DNA of 64,000 bases, from assembly GCA_958496175.1 (NCBI GenBank), contig OY292275.1, forward strand, positions 49,677,701 through 49,741,700. Reading direction: 5' to 3'. This DNA is from Sisyra terminalis. Its lineage: Eukaryota; Arthropoda; Insecta; Neuroptera; Sisyridae. This document shows positions 1 through 12,334 of the stretch, in pieces. The number at the start of each line of letters is the position of its first letter. Position 1 is the stretch's first letter. The translations under genes were made by a program, and so were the position numbers. The notes beneath the pieces were generated by a model that saw only the letters and a program-made list of their open reading frames with translations, was not told the DNA's origin and did no database searches.

Positions 1-3000
1 ATACTCGGCCAAACCAGCCAAGTCATTAAACTTTTTCTTTCCTTCTTTTAATATTTAACGATCTCTTAAATCAAAACTAAATACAACCGAGAAATAAGGA
101 TAATATTATTAGCTTCAACGAACAGAAATTGAATGTTTTAAACTCTTACAAAGGTCATATTTTATTTACTAGTACTATTCCATTTCAAGCATATCCTTTG
201 ACAAGGTTTTCATTTATGAAATGAAATCCCATAACTAGAGTTCAGTTTCGTTTCAGGGATTAATGTCTTGGTAATTGAGTTGCACAATGTGGAAATATTG
301 CTTCAATTTGTAATACTAATACAGATATGGATATGGTGTAATCGAGAATTGAAGTTGGAAATGTTAAGAATTGTTGTTGGAAATAGATTTTAAAGGAAAT
401 TAATTGTGTGTGACAAATCGAGGATGGGGGATCGATTTAAGACGACGAAATCTGTTAGACGTTAGGACCAAGGCATTACTAATTAAACAGAAAAGCTGAA
501 TTGTCCGTTTAAATCCTATTAAATTAAGAATTTGCTCCAAGTGTATTTCAGTGGGTCTAAGACGGATTGGAGACGGAAGGCTTAATGGGAATTAGTTTAT
601 GGGAAAATGGTTTTTGGAAATATGTTTCATTGTTGCTACCTTGAATGTATAATTCGCTTTAATTTTCAAGTAATAATCAAAAATTCAATTTTTGTTTTTA
701 TATCTTTGAATATGAATAAACAATGTAAAATATAAATTAATATACGCATTTCTTCATAAAAACAACATAGGCTAGAAACCTTCATACATAAAAAATAAAT
801 ATCGAGGACAATTTTTAATTTATCTTGGAATTTTTTGAGACAAAAAATTAAAAAAAATATTTTATAAATTTTTAAGATCATGAAATTTTTAGAATCAGGA
901 AATCTTATTCAACAATACAATGCTCATTTAAAGTTAATTATTCTGAAAATAATATGATCCATCCAACCATTATCACATAGTGTGTTATATGAATGTATAT
1001 TCATTTGAGCAGCTTCGAAAACTTATCGATTTCCCAGATTATTCCTGGATGATTTAAAAATTGTCGATAACTTTTTAATATATTAGATTATAGATCAGTT
1101 AGCTACAGTAGTGTAATCCGTTTTAACTTAAAACTAAACAATTCGCCTCATTTTTTCCTTGTAAATAGTTTCCCATCGGGGGCCTTCCAAAGTCGTCACC
1201 ATGGCCTATTATTTCTATATTTTATTTTGTTTTATTTAAAGGATTATTTTACTGACTTGTTTCATTTTCGACTAATAGAATAATTATTATTTAAACTTAA
1301 GTTTTTTTGTGGCTACCACAATTAAAACCTTTTTTTTGTGTAAAATTGGCCAGAGGCAGTTACATCTAAAAAGTAAGTCTTTTTATTCCTTTGGGCTCAA
1401 TTATAATCTCAATTGTAATTACAAAAATTTACGTGTGCTCATGAGACAACAAAGGATGTAGGATCGCAGAGATCCTAAATTTATTAATCTGTATGTGGAA
1501 AACGCAATCCATCATCTCCACATGGTGATAGTTTGCCATTTCGTCTAAAAATTTAGGTAAAATGTTAGCAGCATATTTCAGTATTTGCTATCTTCTTCTA
1601 AAGGACAGTGGCCACTCGTTTGCCTCTACTAATATATCGATGTCTTAAAGTGTTAACTTTAACTAAGTCTATTTTAAATGTTTTTTGTTGTATTCCATTA
1701 GGAAGGGAGTACAAAATTATATCTAATGACAAACAGATAAATCAGATTAAATATATCATGAAACGAAAACCTGCTTTATGTACTAACTTATGTAGTTACA
1801 TTTTCTTTTTTCCTTCCCTGTAAAATTTGTTAAGACGGACTAAGTAAGTAAATTCTTTAGGCCGACGATAAACATTATGTTCTAAGCTATATTGACCTGA
1901 TATTCAATGCTCCTGTATTCCTATATAGATTTATATAGAGCCACATTATTTTTCAACGTAAAATACATAGGTTTTTCAAAATGCGGTTGTCGCCTATGAA
2001 GAACTATATTTTGGGGTCAATTTTACTTCCTACACAAAAAAAAAATGAAAAATGTATTTCCCTACTGTGTTCATTTCAACTATTGAACTTGATAACTTGT
2101 ATGTTTTGGAAACTGTTGGAGAACTTGTTTGTTTTTCCAATAAATTGATTAATATACATATATTTCACCCTAACAATTGATGAAAATTGGATATAAATGT
2201 AATACTTTTCCTATGTTTACAACCAAAATGTAATTAGAAACACATAAATTTTAATAAAATTGAGTTAAAAATTAAATGAATGAGTTCTAAATATAAATGT
2301 TCAGGTATACAACGGACAAGGTTCAGTCTTTCATGCGTGGTAAGTATATTCACTACTACGAATACACGACCTTTAAAATAAACGGAGAGATTTCTAGTAA
2401 TATAACTTCCAATATTTTAAGACTTTTAAGGAACATTATTGTCATATATAAATAGTGACATTTATCTGTCCGATAAAATTTTATCCGGAGAAAGCATGCG
2501 TAATTTAACATAAAAATAATGATTTGTGTAGGATAAATGTGAAGGATTTAGCAATAAATTAAGTATCTATTCAAAAGCCATCTTAAGGATGTGAGCAATG
2601 AGCATTCTATATACTAGTGAAAATGCGAGCCCTAAGTAAAAGAAGTTTTAGAAAATCAAAGTTTCTTCATTCAAGTTTTCTTCTTTGGAATTTTTAATGT
2701 TTCGATTATTTTTTTGAGAGACCAATTATGGACCAAAATCAAGAACTAAATGTACTTTGTTTCTATTATTAAAACTTATATCAACATACTCTATTTATAC
2801 AAATATGCATATGTACTTGAAACCTAATACCTACTGTTTTTTATTAGTTTGTTTAATAATTTAAAAAATTGTTTCTAGATAATTGTTCATTAACAGTTAT
2901 ATAGTTATGGAAAGTAAGCCGAATAATTTATCAATGTTGTGAATAAAGAAGCAACAAAGTTTGCCGTCAGTGCGGCTTTTTGTGGTATACTTCTATAATA

Positions 3001-3145
3001 TAGAATAATCAAGGATAAGAACTACAAAATTCAACAAGTTGAAGCATAAAACTAGTAGATAATATTACCCTTTTTTTTGCAAATACAGTTTTCCAGATTT
3101 TTTTCTTTTAAATAAAAAATAAACATTTTTGATTTTATTTGAAAC
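1..3145. other. AT-rich sequence, no feature recognised
   Basis: I see no credible gene, RNA gene or classified transposon here. The open frames present are short, rich in Phe/Leu/Ile/Lys as expected from AT-rich random sequence, and have no recognisable motif. Homopolymer A and T runs are frequent. Confidence 0.5.
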
Positions 3146-3147
3146 TT

Positions 3148-3183
3148 GATGAACCCGACAGACGTTATCTTGTTAGTCTATGT
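3148..3183 (+). repeat. Head of a dispersed insect repeat (ACCCGACAGACGTT type), interrupted
   Basis: The stretch contains GAACCCGACAGACGTTATC, followed by TTGTTAGTCTATG. A diverged copy of the same head occurs in reverse orientation near 4007-4038 (reverse complement includes GTCCGGCAGACGTTATCC). Such GACCCGGCAGACGTT heads are a common dispersed repeat start in arthropod genomes; I cannot assign the class. The copy is cut at 3183 by the hAT MITE that follows. Confidence 0.4.
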
Positions 3184-3348
3184 CAGTGTTTCTTAACTTG
3201 GGGTACCCGCACCCTTGGGATGCGGGAAGGAATTTTTGAAGGAGCAGGAGAAGCCTCTAAAAAAAATAAATACTTCTTTCAAGGGGATGCGGAGACCTAT
3301 TTTCAAATTCAAAGGGGTGCGGCTCACTTAAAAGGTTAAGAAACACTG
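3184..3348. mobile_element. 165-bp hAT MITE with terminal inverted repeats
   Basis: The element starts CAGTGTTTCTTAACTTGGGG and ends AAAGGTTAAGAAACACTG, giving terminal inverted repeats of at least 14 bp with the CAGTG...CACTG termini typical of hAT transposons. The flanks are GTCTATGT (3176-3183) and GTCTTTAT (3349-3356), an 8-bp target duplication with two mismatches, the hAT length. The interior is GC-richer than its surroundings and has no transposase. A 66-codon open frame across it (3139-3339) is incidental. Confidence 0.85.
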
Positions 3349-4006
3349 GTCTTTATTATAATAGTTATAAATTAAGAAATAAAATCTTAACAAAAAAAAT
3401 AAATATTTGTTTAACATTAAAAATACTTTCCTTAGAAACCGAAGCATTCTTCGTTGACTATTATAAACTTTATGTTTAGTGGTTCAAAATGCCAAATCAG
3501 ATATTTTCAGAGATATAACGGTTTTTTTTAAACCATTTTTCAAATCGTAAATGAAAAGTATATATTTTGATGGTTATTATAAGTACAGACATGGATGCTG
3601 CGGGTTGTTTGGAGAGGAGCTTTTAAGCTTCACAAACATGTTTATTTTGTTTTTAATACAGAAACAGAAAAAAATTTAATCACTATTCAATTAAATCATT
3701 TGAATAATAGAAAGAAAGTTTTTTATTTTATGAGGTGGTATCAATGTGAAGAGTTGTACAGGTGATTGGTTAATTCTATAATAACAAATAGTGAATGCGA
3801 CTAATAAGTAGTTGGTGAGAAATTTCAATAATCACGAATGGTAAGTTTTAAATGCCAACGTAAAGGAATACACAGGCAAAATAAAATTGTTAATGTTTTA
3901 TATACTACGATAATCTCTTATGAAAAATTCAAATTTAATCTATAATTCAAAATATAAATATAATTTAATTTATTTATTTACATGTATTATAATATATACT
4001 GACAGG

Positions 4007-4038
4007 ATAACGTCTGCCGGACTCTGCTTGGATTATAT
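4007..4038 (-). repeat. Second head of the ACCCGACAGACGTT dispersed repeat
   Basis: Read on the minus strand this is a GC-richer island containing GTCCGGCAGACGTTATCC. It matches the 3148-3183 head and lies in the opposite orientation. Only the head is recognisable. Confidence 0.35.
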
Positions 4039-4239
4039 AAATATACGATTATAGAATAAACTCCTAACTCGTAGACCGGAAAATCTGAATGAGATATTCT
4101 ATATGCTTTGAGAATTACAAAAAAAATAGTTTAAGGTTTTAATGAAGCGTTTTCAAACAAGAGCGCCGGATTTAATTTTAAAGAAATAGATATTTATTTT
4201 TTAAACGAAGCAATTATTTTTGTTTTCAATATAAAAAAT

Positions 4240-4443
4240 ATAACATCAAGCAAATGGCCACCACGCAACCTCTGGCACCGGGTTATTCTTTCGTTGAAAT
4301 TTTGAATTAAGTTTTCGCATGAATGTGGCTATATTTCTCCAATAATGTGCCATATTTCCTCCTCTAGATGTTTAATTGTTTCAGGCTTATTTACATACAC
4401 CTTTTCCTTTACATAGCTAAAATATAAGTCTATTATAAATCTA
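4240..4443 (-). pseudogene. Tc1/mariner-IS630-type transposase C-terminus, remnant
   Basis: The minus-strand translation reads DLYFSYVKEKVYVNKPET, then IKHLEEEIWHIIGEI, one stop, then PHSCENLIQNFNERI and a terminal RGGHL. This follows the usual end of insect DDE transposases of the Tc1/mariner-IS630 superfamily: an FFLWGYVK-like segment, Val-Tyr, Pro-rich turn, amphipathic helices with a conserved Asn-Phe/Trp...Arg, and a closing Arg-Gly-Gly-His. The catalytic part lies upstream of the preserved segment and I could not find it. One in-frame stop plus the missing N-terminus make it a fossil. Confidence 0.65.
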
Positions 4444-4444
4444 A

Positions 4445-6630
4445 GTACAATCGTTTTAGCAGTTATGTCATAAAATGTAGCAGATATATTAGATAATATA
4501 GATTTACAGTTGATATAAGGATAAACAGGGTAGCTAAACGCAGTTCTTCTTAAAACAATGACTTATATGGTGCACATGTCGCCGTCTTAGAACTATTTGA
4601 CCCAAACAAAAATTGTTTTAAGATAAATATTCACATTGAAAATAAGTACTAACAAAGAATTCTAATTTTAGATGAATAATGTTCTGAATTAATAATGAGG
4701 CTATAATTCATTTAGTACAAATTATTTCTTAACTCAAATATTCCGTTAATTTAAAATTATGTATTTTATGGCACAAGTCATAAAATCGGAATTGTAGTCA
4801 TCAATATTTATCGATTCGCATTCTAGAACAAAAATTAATTATGAATCGCTCATTTTCCTCAATATTATTAAACCTTAGCGAATCAGGAAGTACATTTAAT
4901 AAGGAAGTCGGATATCCCTCATACTAGCCTCATCACATTGATTAAAGATTAACTGCGTGATTGGAGCTGATTTCTCGGAAGAAGTTTTATTAATCGTCAT
5001 GAACGAAATTTATATTAAATTATTTTCATCACTATTAATTAATTTTGAGTTTGGTTTGTTTACAAGATAATATACTTATTGGATCTACATTTAAAATCAA
5101 TTATCGTTCAAGAAAAGTTAGTGTGCAATAGTTTATATCATATGTGAACAGTATGTGCTCGTTTCAATCGGTTAAAGAAAGGAAAATATTATTATTAGAC
5201 TGTTCAGTTTGATTTCATTTCAATCGATTTATTTTTCTTACATGTTGCTTAATCGCTCGAAACAGATTATATAATACACTGATTACAGACATCTCCTTTT
5301 ATATTGATAAATGTGTACATTCCAAAGTTAATGTAGTGAGAACGTTGAAAGCTTTTTCAATTTCAGCGAATATGAGAACAAGTGCAGGCCTTATCTTAAT
5401 TTAAATATAATATTTTATCAATCTTATATTAAATTGACGATGTTTTAAATACGGAAAAATCGAAATGGTTTACATATGAGCGAAGAGGCAAAAGAAGATG
5501 ACAAAAGAAAAAAGGGAATAATCTCAAAAGGACAAAAAGTACGTTTTGTTATTAACGACGTTTGGGGAAATTGAAAAACAAGTTCTGGAAAAGTTTCGAG
5601 TTAGAATAATGAGACCAATGCTGCTCCCAAGACTGTGATATCCTTCGGCTCTCAAATCCTCGGCGCGCTCAGCCAAATGTATGTCGCACTCTGGACGGTC
5701 GCATCTCCAGGGATCTTGTCCCATCTCTTTATCCGCTATTCTCTTCGAGGATGACTATAACTAGTGGGGTGGCGAACCCTTTTTATACGCTATGTGTATT
5801 ATATGTGTGTTATTGATCAATAATAATACTCTGTTGAATCCAATAAAAAACGTTCGTTTCTCTAGAAAGATGAACGGAGGGAATTAAATTATTGAAACAT
5901 GTCAGAATTTTTATAGTAATTAATGTGGAAAGGGCTTTTATTTCAAGGGAAAAACGCCCAGAAGTTTTACCGTTACGGAACTGTGCGATCGTTTTGAGAT
6001 TGAAATCTCGGTGGAATCATGCCAATCTCTTCAATCGAGTGCCTAATTTTGATCAGAAGATTGTTGTTTTTCTGCACTTTCTGCAAAATTTTTATACTTT
6101 CGTAGAAAAGTTTCAACAATTTGACATTTATTTAAATTTGAAATAAATGAAATCTAAATGATTTACAATGGATTATATGGTAATTATTTCCACAACTCAA
6201 TTTTGAAAAAGAAGAACATCAATGTGGATCAATAAAATCAAAGAATTATTTCTTAAGGATGCTACAACCCTTTTAGGATGCGTGACTTTGTATCCTTTTC
6301 CATTAACCATTTGTGTTCATTTGCAATATCGAGCAAACCGATTTCTATGAGTAATTATTTACTGTTATTTTTTGCCAGTTTTGTATTTTATAATCCAGAG
6401 AGGTAGTTAAAACGATTTGTAAGCTTTTTGGCCTTTTTATTTATCTGTCATTTGAATTAGTACCCTCCTTCCTCGCACAAAATAACTTCAAACTATGGTC
6501 CAGTACTTTGTAATTCAATCATTTATAGATAATTTTTGCATGCATTTTTAATTCTGGCCGATTTTTGTATTGAAGAGTTATTTTTTAAATAATTTGGCTC
6601 AACCACCTTCATAGCACTTAAAATCCCATA
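4445..6630. other. Unique AT-rich sequence with a GC-richer patch at 5595-5765
   Basis: No gene is recognised. The patch at about 5595-5765 (CCTCGGCGCGCTCAGCC and surroundings) is clearly GC-richer and carries a 66-codon minus-strand open frame (5524-5724) without any motif I know. It could be a transposon LTR piece, an exon fragment or a regulatory island; nothing in the sequence decides between these. Confidence 0.4.
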
Positions 6631-6632
6631 GG

Positions 6633-6720
6633 CCAAGGGTCGGCAATCTTTATGGAGTAAAGATCTATTTTTTTTCTATGTGAAAAATTATTTTTTAAAG
6701 AGTCAAATATAAGAAGGTAC
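6633..6720 (+). mobile_element. Possible hAT-type MITE end, truncated
   Basis: CAAGGGTCGGCAATCTTTATGG resembles the CAGGGGTCGGCAA... terminus of hAT non-autonomous elements. No matching right terminus (reverse complement ending GACCC) was found within a few hundred bases, so the copy is probably truncated. Assignment rests on one terminus only. Confidence 0.3.
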
Positions 6721-6837
6721 ATATTCGAAAGTAATTTCGTTTTTAAACCAACTCAATTGCTATTTGTCTTCGTGTAAGTTATTTCAAAGGGGTACTTAGA
6801 ATGTTTTATGCTAAGAGTGACATACTAACTTACAAAA

Positions 6838-7470
6838 AATTACAAAATATTGTTTATTCCAAAATCTATATTGAAATGGTGAGACCAAAAACCCAAAGAA
6901 ATACAAATTTGGTGTTGTAAGCTCTTGTGTTACTAAAATGTTACTAAAACATTTTAGATATTTATTTATATGCATTAGATGTTCATTAATACCAAATGAC
7001 GTTTTTTAATTCAAGTTTGATAATTTTCATTTCTCCAACTCGTGCCAACGATTAATGGTAAAAATTAAACCAACTAGAAAATATTGCCAAATGTATGCCA
7101 GAAAAATGAAGAGCAGTCTAATAATCCTAATCGATTTTGGTCAATTAATCAAACACCCAAAAGTGTCCAAGAACTGTTAATAGAGAAAATTCTATGCTAC
7201 AACACGGTAATGTAAGACTGCAGAAGAAAAGCTCTGGAAAAAACCAATGAATTAAAGGGGAGTATGATATTGTCGTACCCACTATAACCGTCAAAAGTTA
7301 TTCGATCGGATTTCTATTGATTTCAATCGTTACAACATTTACAAAGTGGTAAAAAAGTTGAAATCTTAAGTGATAACAAAAATGTAATTTGTTGATATTT
7401 TCCTTAGTAATCAATTTATTTTCCCTAATTTGGCATTAAAAATTTGCACAATTGATGCCAAAATGTTGAT
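6838..7470 (+). repeat. Unclassified dispersed repeat, copy 1 of 3
   Basis: This segment aligns by eye with 26140-26800 and 43600-43975. Shared landmarks in order are AATCCTAATCGATTTTGGTC, AGAACTGTTAATAGAGAAAA, GCAGAAGAAAAGC, GGGGAGTATGATATT, CGGATTTCTATTGATTTCAA and AGTGGTAAAAAAGTTGAAA. No conserved reading frame, terminal inverted repeat or LTR is visible, so I leave the class open. Confidence 0.6.
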
Positions 7471-7630
7471 ATTTTTGAGGCTGATCATATTATAGAATTA
7501 AAAGATTAAAAGCAAAAGTTGAATCACAATTTTGTTTTTTAATTGTGTATAAAAAATCGAAATTTATTTCTGGTACATCTAATACATCAGTAATATGTAT
7601 AGAAACAATAATACAACCCTTATCTCCTAG

Positions 7631-7903
7631 ATTTTTGTTTCTTTTTGGGCAATTTTTATTGCAGTTGATTTTTCTATATGCACTATTGAATTAGGAAGTC
7701 AATCTAATGTTAGACTAAGAGAAAGACTATCCCTAAGATGGACAGACTACCTAATGAAGGTACCTCACAGGAACTTGGTCCAAACAGTCCAAACTGAAAA
7801 GAAATGGAGGGGACTTTATCCCGGAATTGAGCTCAGGAGACCGGGAGAAATAGTATTTAACTACTCAAGAGTCATAAGTATGATTCTACGGAGTCACATG
7901 TAA
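7631..7903 (+). pseudogene. Unidentified coding-like open frame, 90 codons, no ATG start
   Basis: The frame is open from a TAG at 7628 to a TAA at 7901-7903 and its second half looks coding: residues include LRWTDYLMKVPHRNLVQ and, further on, WRGLYPG and RRPGEIVFNYSRV, with Trp, Arg, Pro and Gly far above what AT-rich noise gives. A polypyrimidine tract with TTTTTATTGCAG ends at about 7663, so it could be a last exon whose frame continues DFSICTIEL. It could equally be a piece of a transposon protein. I do not recognise the family. Confidence 0.35.
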
Positions 7904-7909
7904 CTCATA

Positions 7910-10019
7910 AGTCGCAAATTGTCGACTCCTTTCCTAAATCTATCAACTATATTTTTATGAAATTTCTTAGTTATGCCTGATCCTCCGTCATCTTTAAGAG
8001 TTTATTGTAATTTTTGAATGGTCCTAGATCATTGAGTTAAAAGTTATTTTTGAAAATAGATTTTAAAGAAGACTTTTAAAATTTTTTCACGATCATGCGT
8101 ACTTCCTGGTTAAAAATAATTTGAAAACACCATAAAAATTTAAATTTCCTTAATGCCATCAAAAACCTGTTGTCAACAGGAAATGGTACGTTATTTTTAA
8201 ATATGAAATTGTAACTTTAAATTTTCACTGGCGCTAAAATTTTACAAGATTCTAAGAATAAAAAGAATTGAATATATTAAAAAGTATACTTTACTAAAGA
8301 CTGAATTTAATGAGGTATATCAAAATTAATTATAACTTTTTTTTAATGGCCTCAACTGATTTTTTTAAAAATTTAATCCATCAAAAACGTTTTTAAGCCT
8401 TTTAAACTTATGGTAAAAATAGAAACTGGAATTTATAAAGAAAGAGGAAAATACTTGTTTTTGCCAACAGTACCTTTAAATTACAATGTCTTAAAAAGGA
8501 AAAGAAAAATATGTTTCATGAGAACGATATTCTCATTGTCCTCTCAATATTGTTATAATCTTACGATCATACATTTCAGTATTATCCTCACTCGATAGTA
8601 GATTTTCCTCCATGTTTTTCTGATAACCAATTACTGTTTAATATATGAGACACAAAAAATATTTGAAAGGTTTTATCCACAGGAAAAAATTGAGGTTTTT
8701 TATTCTCCTACAGATAGTAATTTCGAAATAGAAACCCAATATGAGGATGAAAGCCTGTATATAAGCTTTCTGTTTCTAGTTTTTGATAAATAATATTTCT
8801 TGATTGTTATCAAAAAGAATTAAGCCATATGAGATTTCCGTAGTTTGTAAGTTTGTGGTTGACACGAGTTAAGATTATTAAATTTTCTTGTTTTGTTTCG
8901 ATGGAAATGGCGATGGAATGGGGGGATGAAATCTAATATATGGAGGACGTTTGATGTGTGAAAAACGGAGGATTTGAAGGAAATGTGGCATGAGTGATTC
9001 ACACATGCCACGTCATCACATCCCTTGAAATGAAGCTACAAATCTTGTTGATGCCGTTACTCTCCAGTTTAGCGCCATTCCAGGATCACGAGGCTTAGCC
9101 AGAACTGTCATGTGACTTGGGTGATATCACGTCACGTTACCTTCCCAACCGCAATCACTGTAAAATAGCGCCCTTTCTATCAGCTTCTTCGTTCATACAC
9201 ATATTTTATACAGTCTTATTTCAAGCCTTGAATTTACACTCGAAGATTTATTCGTTTGGCACGGAAAAAACTAGTTTCACCTAAATAAAATTGTCTATTT
9301 TTAACTTACCATAAAAGAAGTTTTATCGACAATAAAAGCTCACGGAGTCGTTGAATATTTTCAATTTTTAGTTACTGATCAAATATGGGTAAACGAGCGA
9401 GACGTACAAATGAGACCAGAGATAAGATGGAGCTTTATGTCCTCGGAGACTTTAATAAACATGTAAAAAGAGCAAATCAACAAAAATAAAATATTTATTC
9501 ACACTAAACGTGATTCTCATCTACGGAAAAACATATAAACTACCGAGCTGTTTCCTTTTAAAGTAGATTTGAAACGCCCCATATGGCACTATCAGAACGA
9601 CACTTAGTGAGACAACTTTTTCATTTTCCTAACGGACGTTGCGTAGACGATTCATTTGCCTAAATTTATGGATAAACAAGAACATTCTGTACGAAAAATA
9701 GAGATTTAATAAAATGTCTAAGGTATGAATTTTAAGTTTCGTGTTATTAAACAATCACCTATACTCTACATCCAAGGAAATCAAATTTTGTAACCAAACG
9801 ATTTATTAAAAGCTATTACGTTCTTAATATTATCTCATTAATTTTAAAATTCAGTAAATTGTATTATTAAGATAATTGTACATTAAAACCAAACATTTTT
9901 TAATATTACGTTAAAGTAAGCTTATTCTTTTTTAAACGACGATAGAAATGAGTTTCTCAAATCTATACATTTATACCTTTTAAGCACCCTAGGAAGTGTT
10001 TTTCACTGAGAAGTTCAAT
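7910..10019. other. AT-rich sequence with a GC-normal patch at about 9000-9250
   Basis: No gene is recognised. The stretch near 9000-9160 (with GCGCCATTCCAGGATCACG) is GC-richer and low in A/T runs, followed by CATATTTTATACAG, which could be a TATA-like element by chance. Nothing supports a transcript. Confidence 0.35.
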
Positions 10020-10124
10020 TTTGATTATTGTTCCTGGTTGTTGCTCTCATCCATGGTGTGGCAAATAATTAATAATGTTCTTGGGAACTTGGATTTAAAT
10101 AATAAGACATTAATTTTCAAATTA

Positions 10125-10167
10125 TCTCAACGTTTTGTTGGTATTTATTTCCAACTTCTTCAGGAGA
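10125..10167 (-). ncRNA. Hammerhead-ribozyme-like motif, left arm of element C
   Basis: Read on the minus strand: TCTC, CTGAAGA, A, GTTGGAA, loop ATAAA, TACCAAC, AAA, ACGT, T, GAGA. Stem I (TCTC/GAGA) is perfect, stem II pairs 6 of 7, and the CTGANGA core is intact. The conserved G12 after stem II is A, which should abolish catalysis. One extra A sits between the core and stem II, as known from the chrysanthemum chlorotic mottle viroid plus-strand hammerhead. Confidence 0.6.
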
Positions 10168-10326
10168 ATTTTTTATGTTAACATCCTCGTTGTAAAAACT
10201 GGCTTTTTAACAAGATTTTTAACAAGATAACCGAGTGAATACGTTAGTGATAATAATAATGACACATACATGATAGTATTACTCTTGATTTATTATTGAT
10301 TTATTATTGATGTTAACATCAAAAAT

Positions 10327-10369
10327 TCTCATGAAGAAGTTGGAAATAAATTCCAACGAAACGTTGAGA
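10327..10369 (+). ncRNA. Hammerhead-ribozyme-like motif, right arm of element C
   Basis: The order is TCTC, ATGAAGA, A, GTTGGAA, loop ATAAA, TTCCAAC, GAA, ACGT, T, GAGA. Stem I (4 bp) and stem II (7 bp) are perfect and the GAAA side is intact. The first core base is A instead of C. This arm and the left arm carry different single core lesions, so the two arms diverged from an intact motif. Confidence 0.65.
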
Positions 10370-10439
10370 TAATTTGAAAAATAACGTCAATTATTTAAAT
10401 TCAAGTTCCCAAGAACATTATAAATTATTTGATTATTGT

Positions 10440-12190
10440 GTTTCTTTATTAAATAAGATATGCATTAAAGTTAATCTCATGTAAGTGAAAATTCAAATGC
10501 TTACTAAGGGTGAAAAAATAGGGGATAACTATCCGCTTTTACACTAAATTACGAACACTATTATCTCCGTTCATAAAAAACGTCAGTTCGATTTGTTTTT
10601 ATAAAATTTTAAGGCTTTAAAGAGCTTTCAAACGATGGTTTGAAAATAAATAAAGCATTTTCTTACTCCCGGAAAATTGTGATGATACTTTTTGTAAAAG
10701 TAGTTTCATTACCACGACACCTCCACGATTAAAAATTAATTTGAGATTTCCCAATTCAAATGGAGCTTTATTGGGTTCTAATAAAGCATGTTCAATAGGG
10801 AAAATTCCAATTGTGGTTAATAAATAAATATCCAAATGGGAAATTTTCACAAGAAACAAAATTATAAGTATCAGTTTTTCTTGGTAGCTATTGGTAAGGG
10901 ACTTTAGTAGGAAAGTCGAATGCAAAAAAAAAAACTTTTCCAGATTTTCCTTCTTAGGTTTTGTGTGAGATCGGAGTGGGAAACCACACCGAGAAAAATA
11001 AAAACTATTTTTTTTTAGTTTTTCTTAAATCAATGCCAGATGGGACCTAGCTGGTCCAATATATAAATAATAAAAAACGGTTGTAATCGAAATGGTTTAA
11101 TGATGCTATTAATAATAACTGGAATGAAATATATGAAATGTTTCATATGTTCGTTCATCGAACACTTATTACTCGGAAAAGTAAAATATTAAATTTCAAA
11201 TTTAAATATTTTAAATGATCTTCTTAGTTAAACATTGTCCGGAAACTTCAAAAGTTTTCTGAAAAATAGAAAAATAATCAAAGAACTTTCTGAAAATGAG
11301 TTTTTGAAAATTTAAAGTTATTTTTCACAATCGAGTATGCAAAGCTATTTAATACTAATATAAATTTTCATAAACAGTATAGCGCCGAAAAAAATTGGAA
11401 AAACCAGTTGACATTTTTGTCAAAACTCATATCCAGTGATGTCTAGTGATGTATCAAAATTTTGTGCTACAAACAATTCAATTAATTTTACTAAATGTTT
11501 TCCAATCGTCGGAAAATTAAAGAATACGTTTTGTATGGCTGGCAGAAATTATATTCTTGAATAATCGTTTTGGATTGTTTTTTAAAGAGCCATTAATCTA
11601 AAAAATATTTTTACATATTCTCATATATCAGATGAAAATGTAAATTGCTACATTTGATATTCCAAATAATAGACTTTCGTAATCATAAGTATTAGCCACT
11701 TACAATTAAAAAATGAAATCGTTTTAACTCAATATAGAATTTATGAAAAAAGAAATTGGAAAGTGGAAAAATAATCCTTTTAAATTTAATAACATAGTTG
11801 TCAAATCAATGCAACTAACAAATTTTGAGTCGGTGCCAAACTATCAAGTATATGAATTCTTAAAAGTATGGTTTAGTGACCACTGAAGATTAACTTTAAA
11901 ACAGTTTTAGTAATATGCGAAACCTATTAAAATAAGCTCTAAATAATAAATTCGTTATTTTGATAGTTTCGTAAGTATATTTGGTACCGTCTCAAAATTA
12001 TTAGGGGAGACAAGTCATAAATACTAAAATAGTTCAGTTCATTTTTTGCTTTTCAGCTAGGTTCTATTTATTTGTTTAAGTTTTTAACATGTATTTTCCA
12101 TTTATGTAAATGGCAAAAAGTTCAAAAACATATTTAAATCTGAATTTTAACTGTTTAGAGTAAAAAATTTGAATCTTTAACTTAAATGAG
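10440..12190. other. AT-rich sequence, no feature recognised
   Basis: A minus-strand open frame of 102 codons (10617-10925) is present but shows no motif or signal and its composition matches random AT-rich sequence. Nothing else stands out. Confidence 0.4.
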
Positions 12191-12191
12191 C

Positions 12192-12332
12192 CTATTTGTG
12201 GTCAAGTGGTTAAGATAACGGCTCCAAAACTAAAAGGTGTTGGGTTCGATCTTCGATTCGAGCAAATTTTCGATATTAAAACTGATTACGGTTTCTTCTT
12301 ATATAGCAATTAAAAAGAAATAAGTCAATTCA
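12192..12332 (+). mobile_element. tRNA-derived SINE, copy 1 of 4
   Basis: An A-box-like GTGGTCAAGTGG and a B-box-like GGGTTCGATCT lie about 40 bases apart, the layout of an internal RNA polymerase III promoter, followed by CGAGCAAATTTTCGATATT, which is shared with the 14.4 and 60.9 kb copies. It does not fold into a full tRNA cloverleaf with an acceptor stem, so it is a SINE and not a tRNA gene. The 3' part is shortened relative to the 60.9 kb copy. Confidence 0.65.
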
Positions 12333-12334
12333 AA

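Larger units (their letters stand above)
10032..10427 (-). mobile_element. Foldback retroelement with two hammerhead-like motifs (element C), 12-bp target duplication
   Basis: Two arms, about 10073-10185 and 10309-10420, are near-perfect inverted copies of each other; they share TTCTTGGGAACTTG, TTATCTCAACGTTT and TTCCAACTTCTTCA on the plus strand of the left arm. The insertion is bounded by TTTGATTATTGT at 10020-10031 and again at 10428-10439, a perfect 12-bp direct repeat. A unique 40-base extension lies outside the left arm only, so the element is asymmetric like elements A and B at 25.2 and 61.5 kb. Each arm holds a hammerhead-like motif reading outward from the centre. No protein is encoded. 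A 12-bp duplication fits target-primed insertion better than a DNA transposon. Confidence 0.7.

Noticed and set aside
10617..10925. 102-codon minus-strand frame as a gene
   Set aside because: Composition and lack of motifs are as expected from AT-rich non-coding DNA.
12192..12260. tRNA gene
   Set aside because: A- and B-box-like words are present but no acceptor stem, anticodon arm or discriminator can be formed, and related copies elsewhere share a non-tRNA 3' part; it is a SINE.
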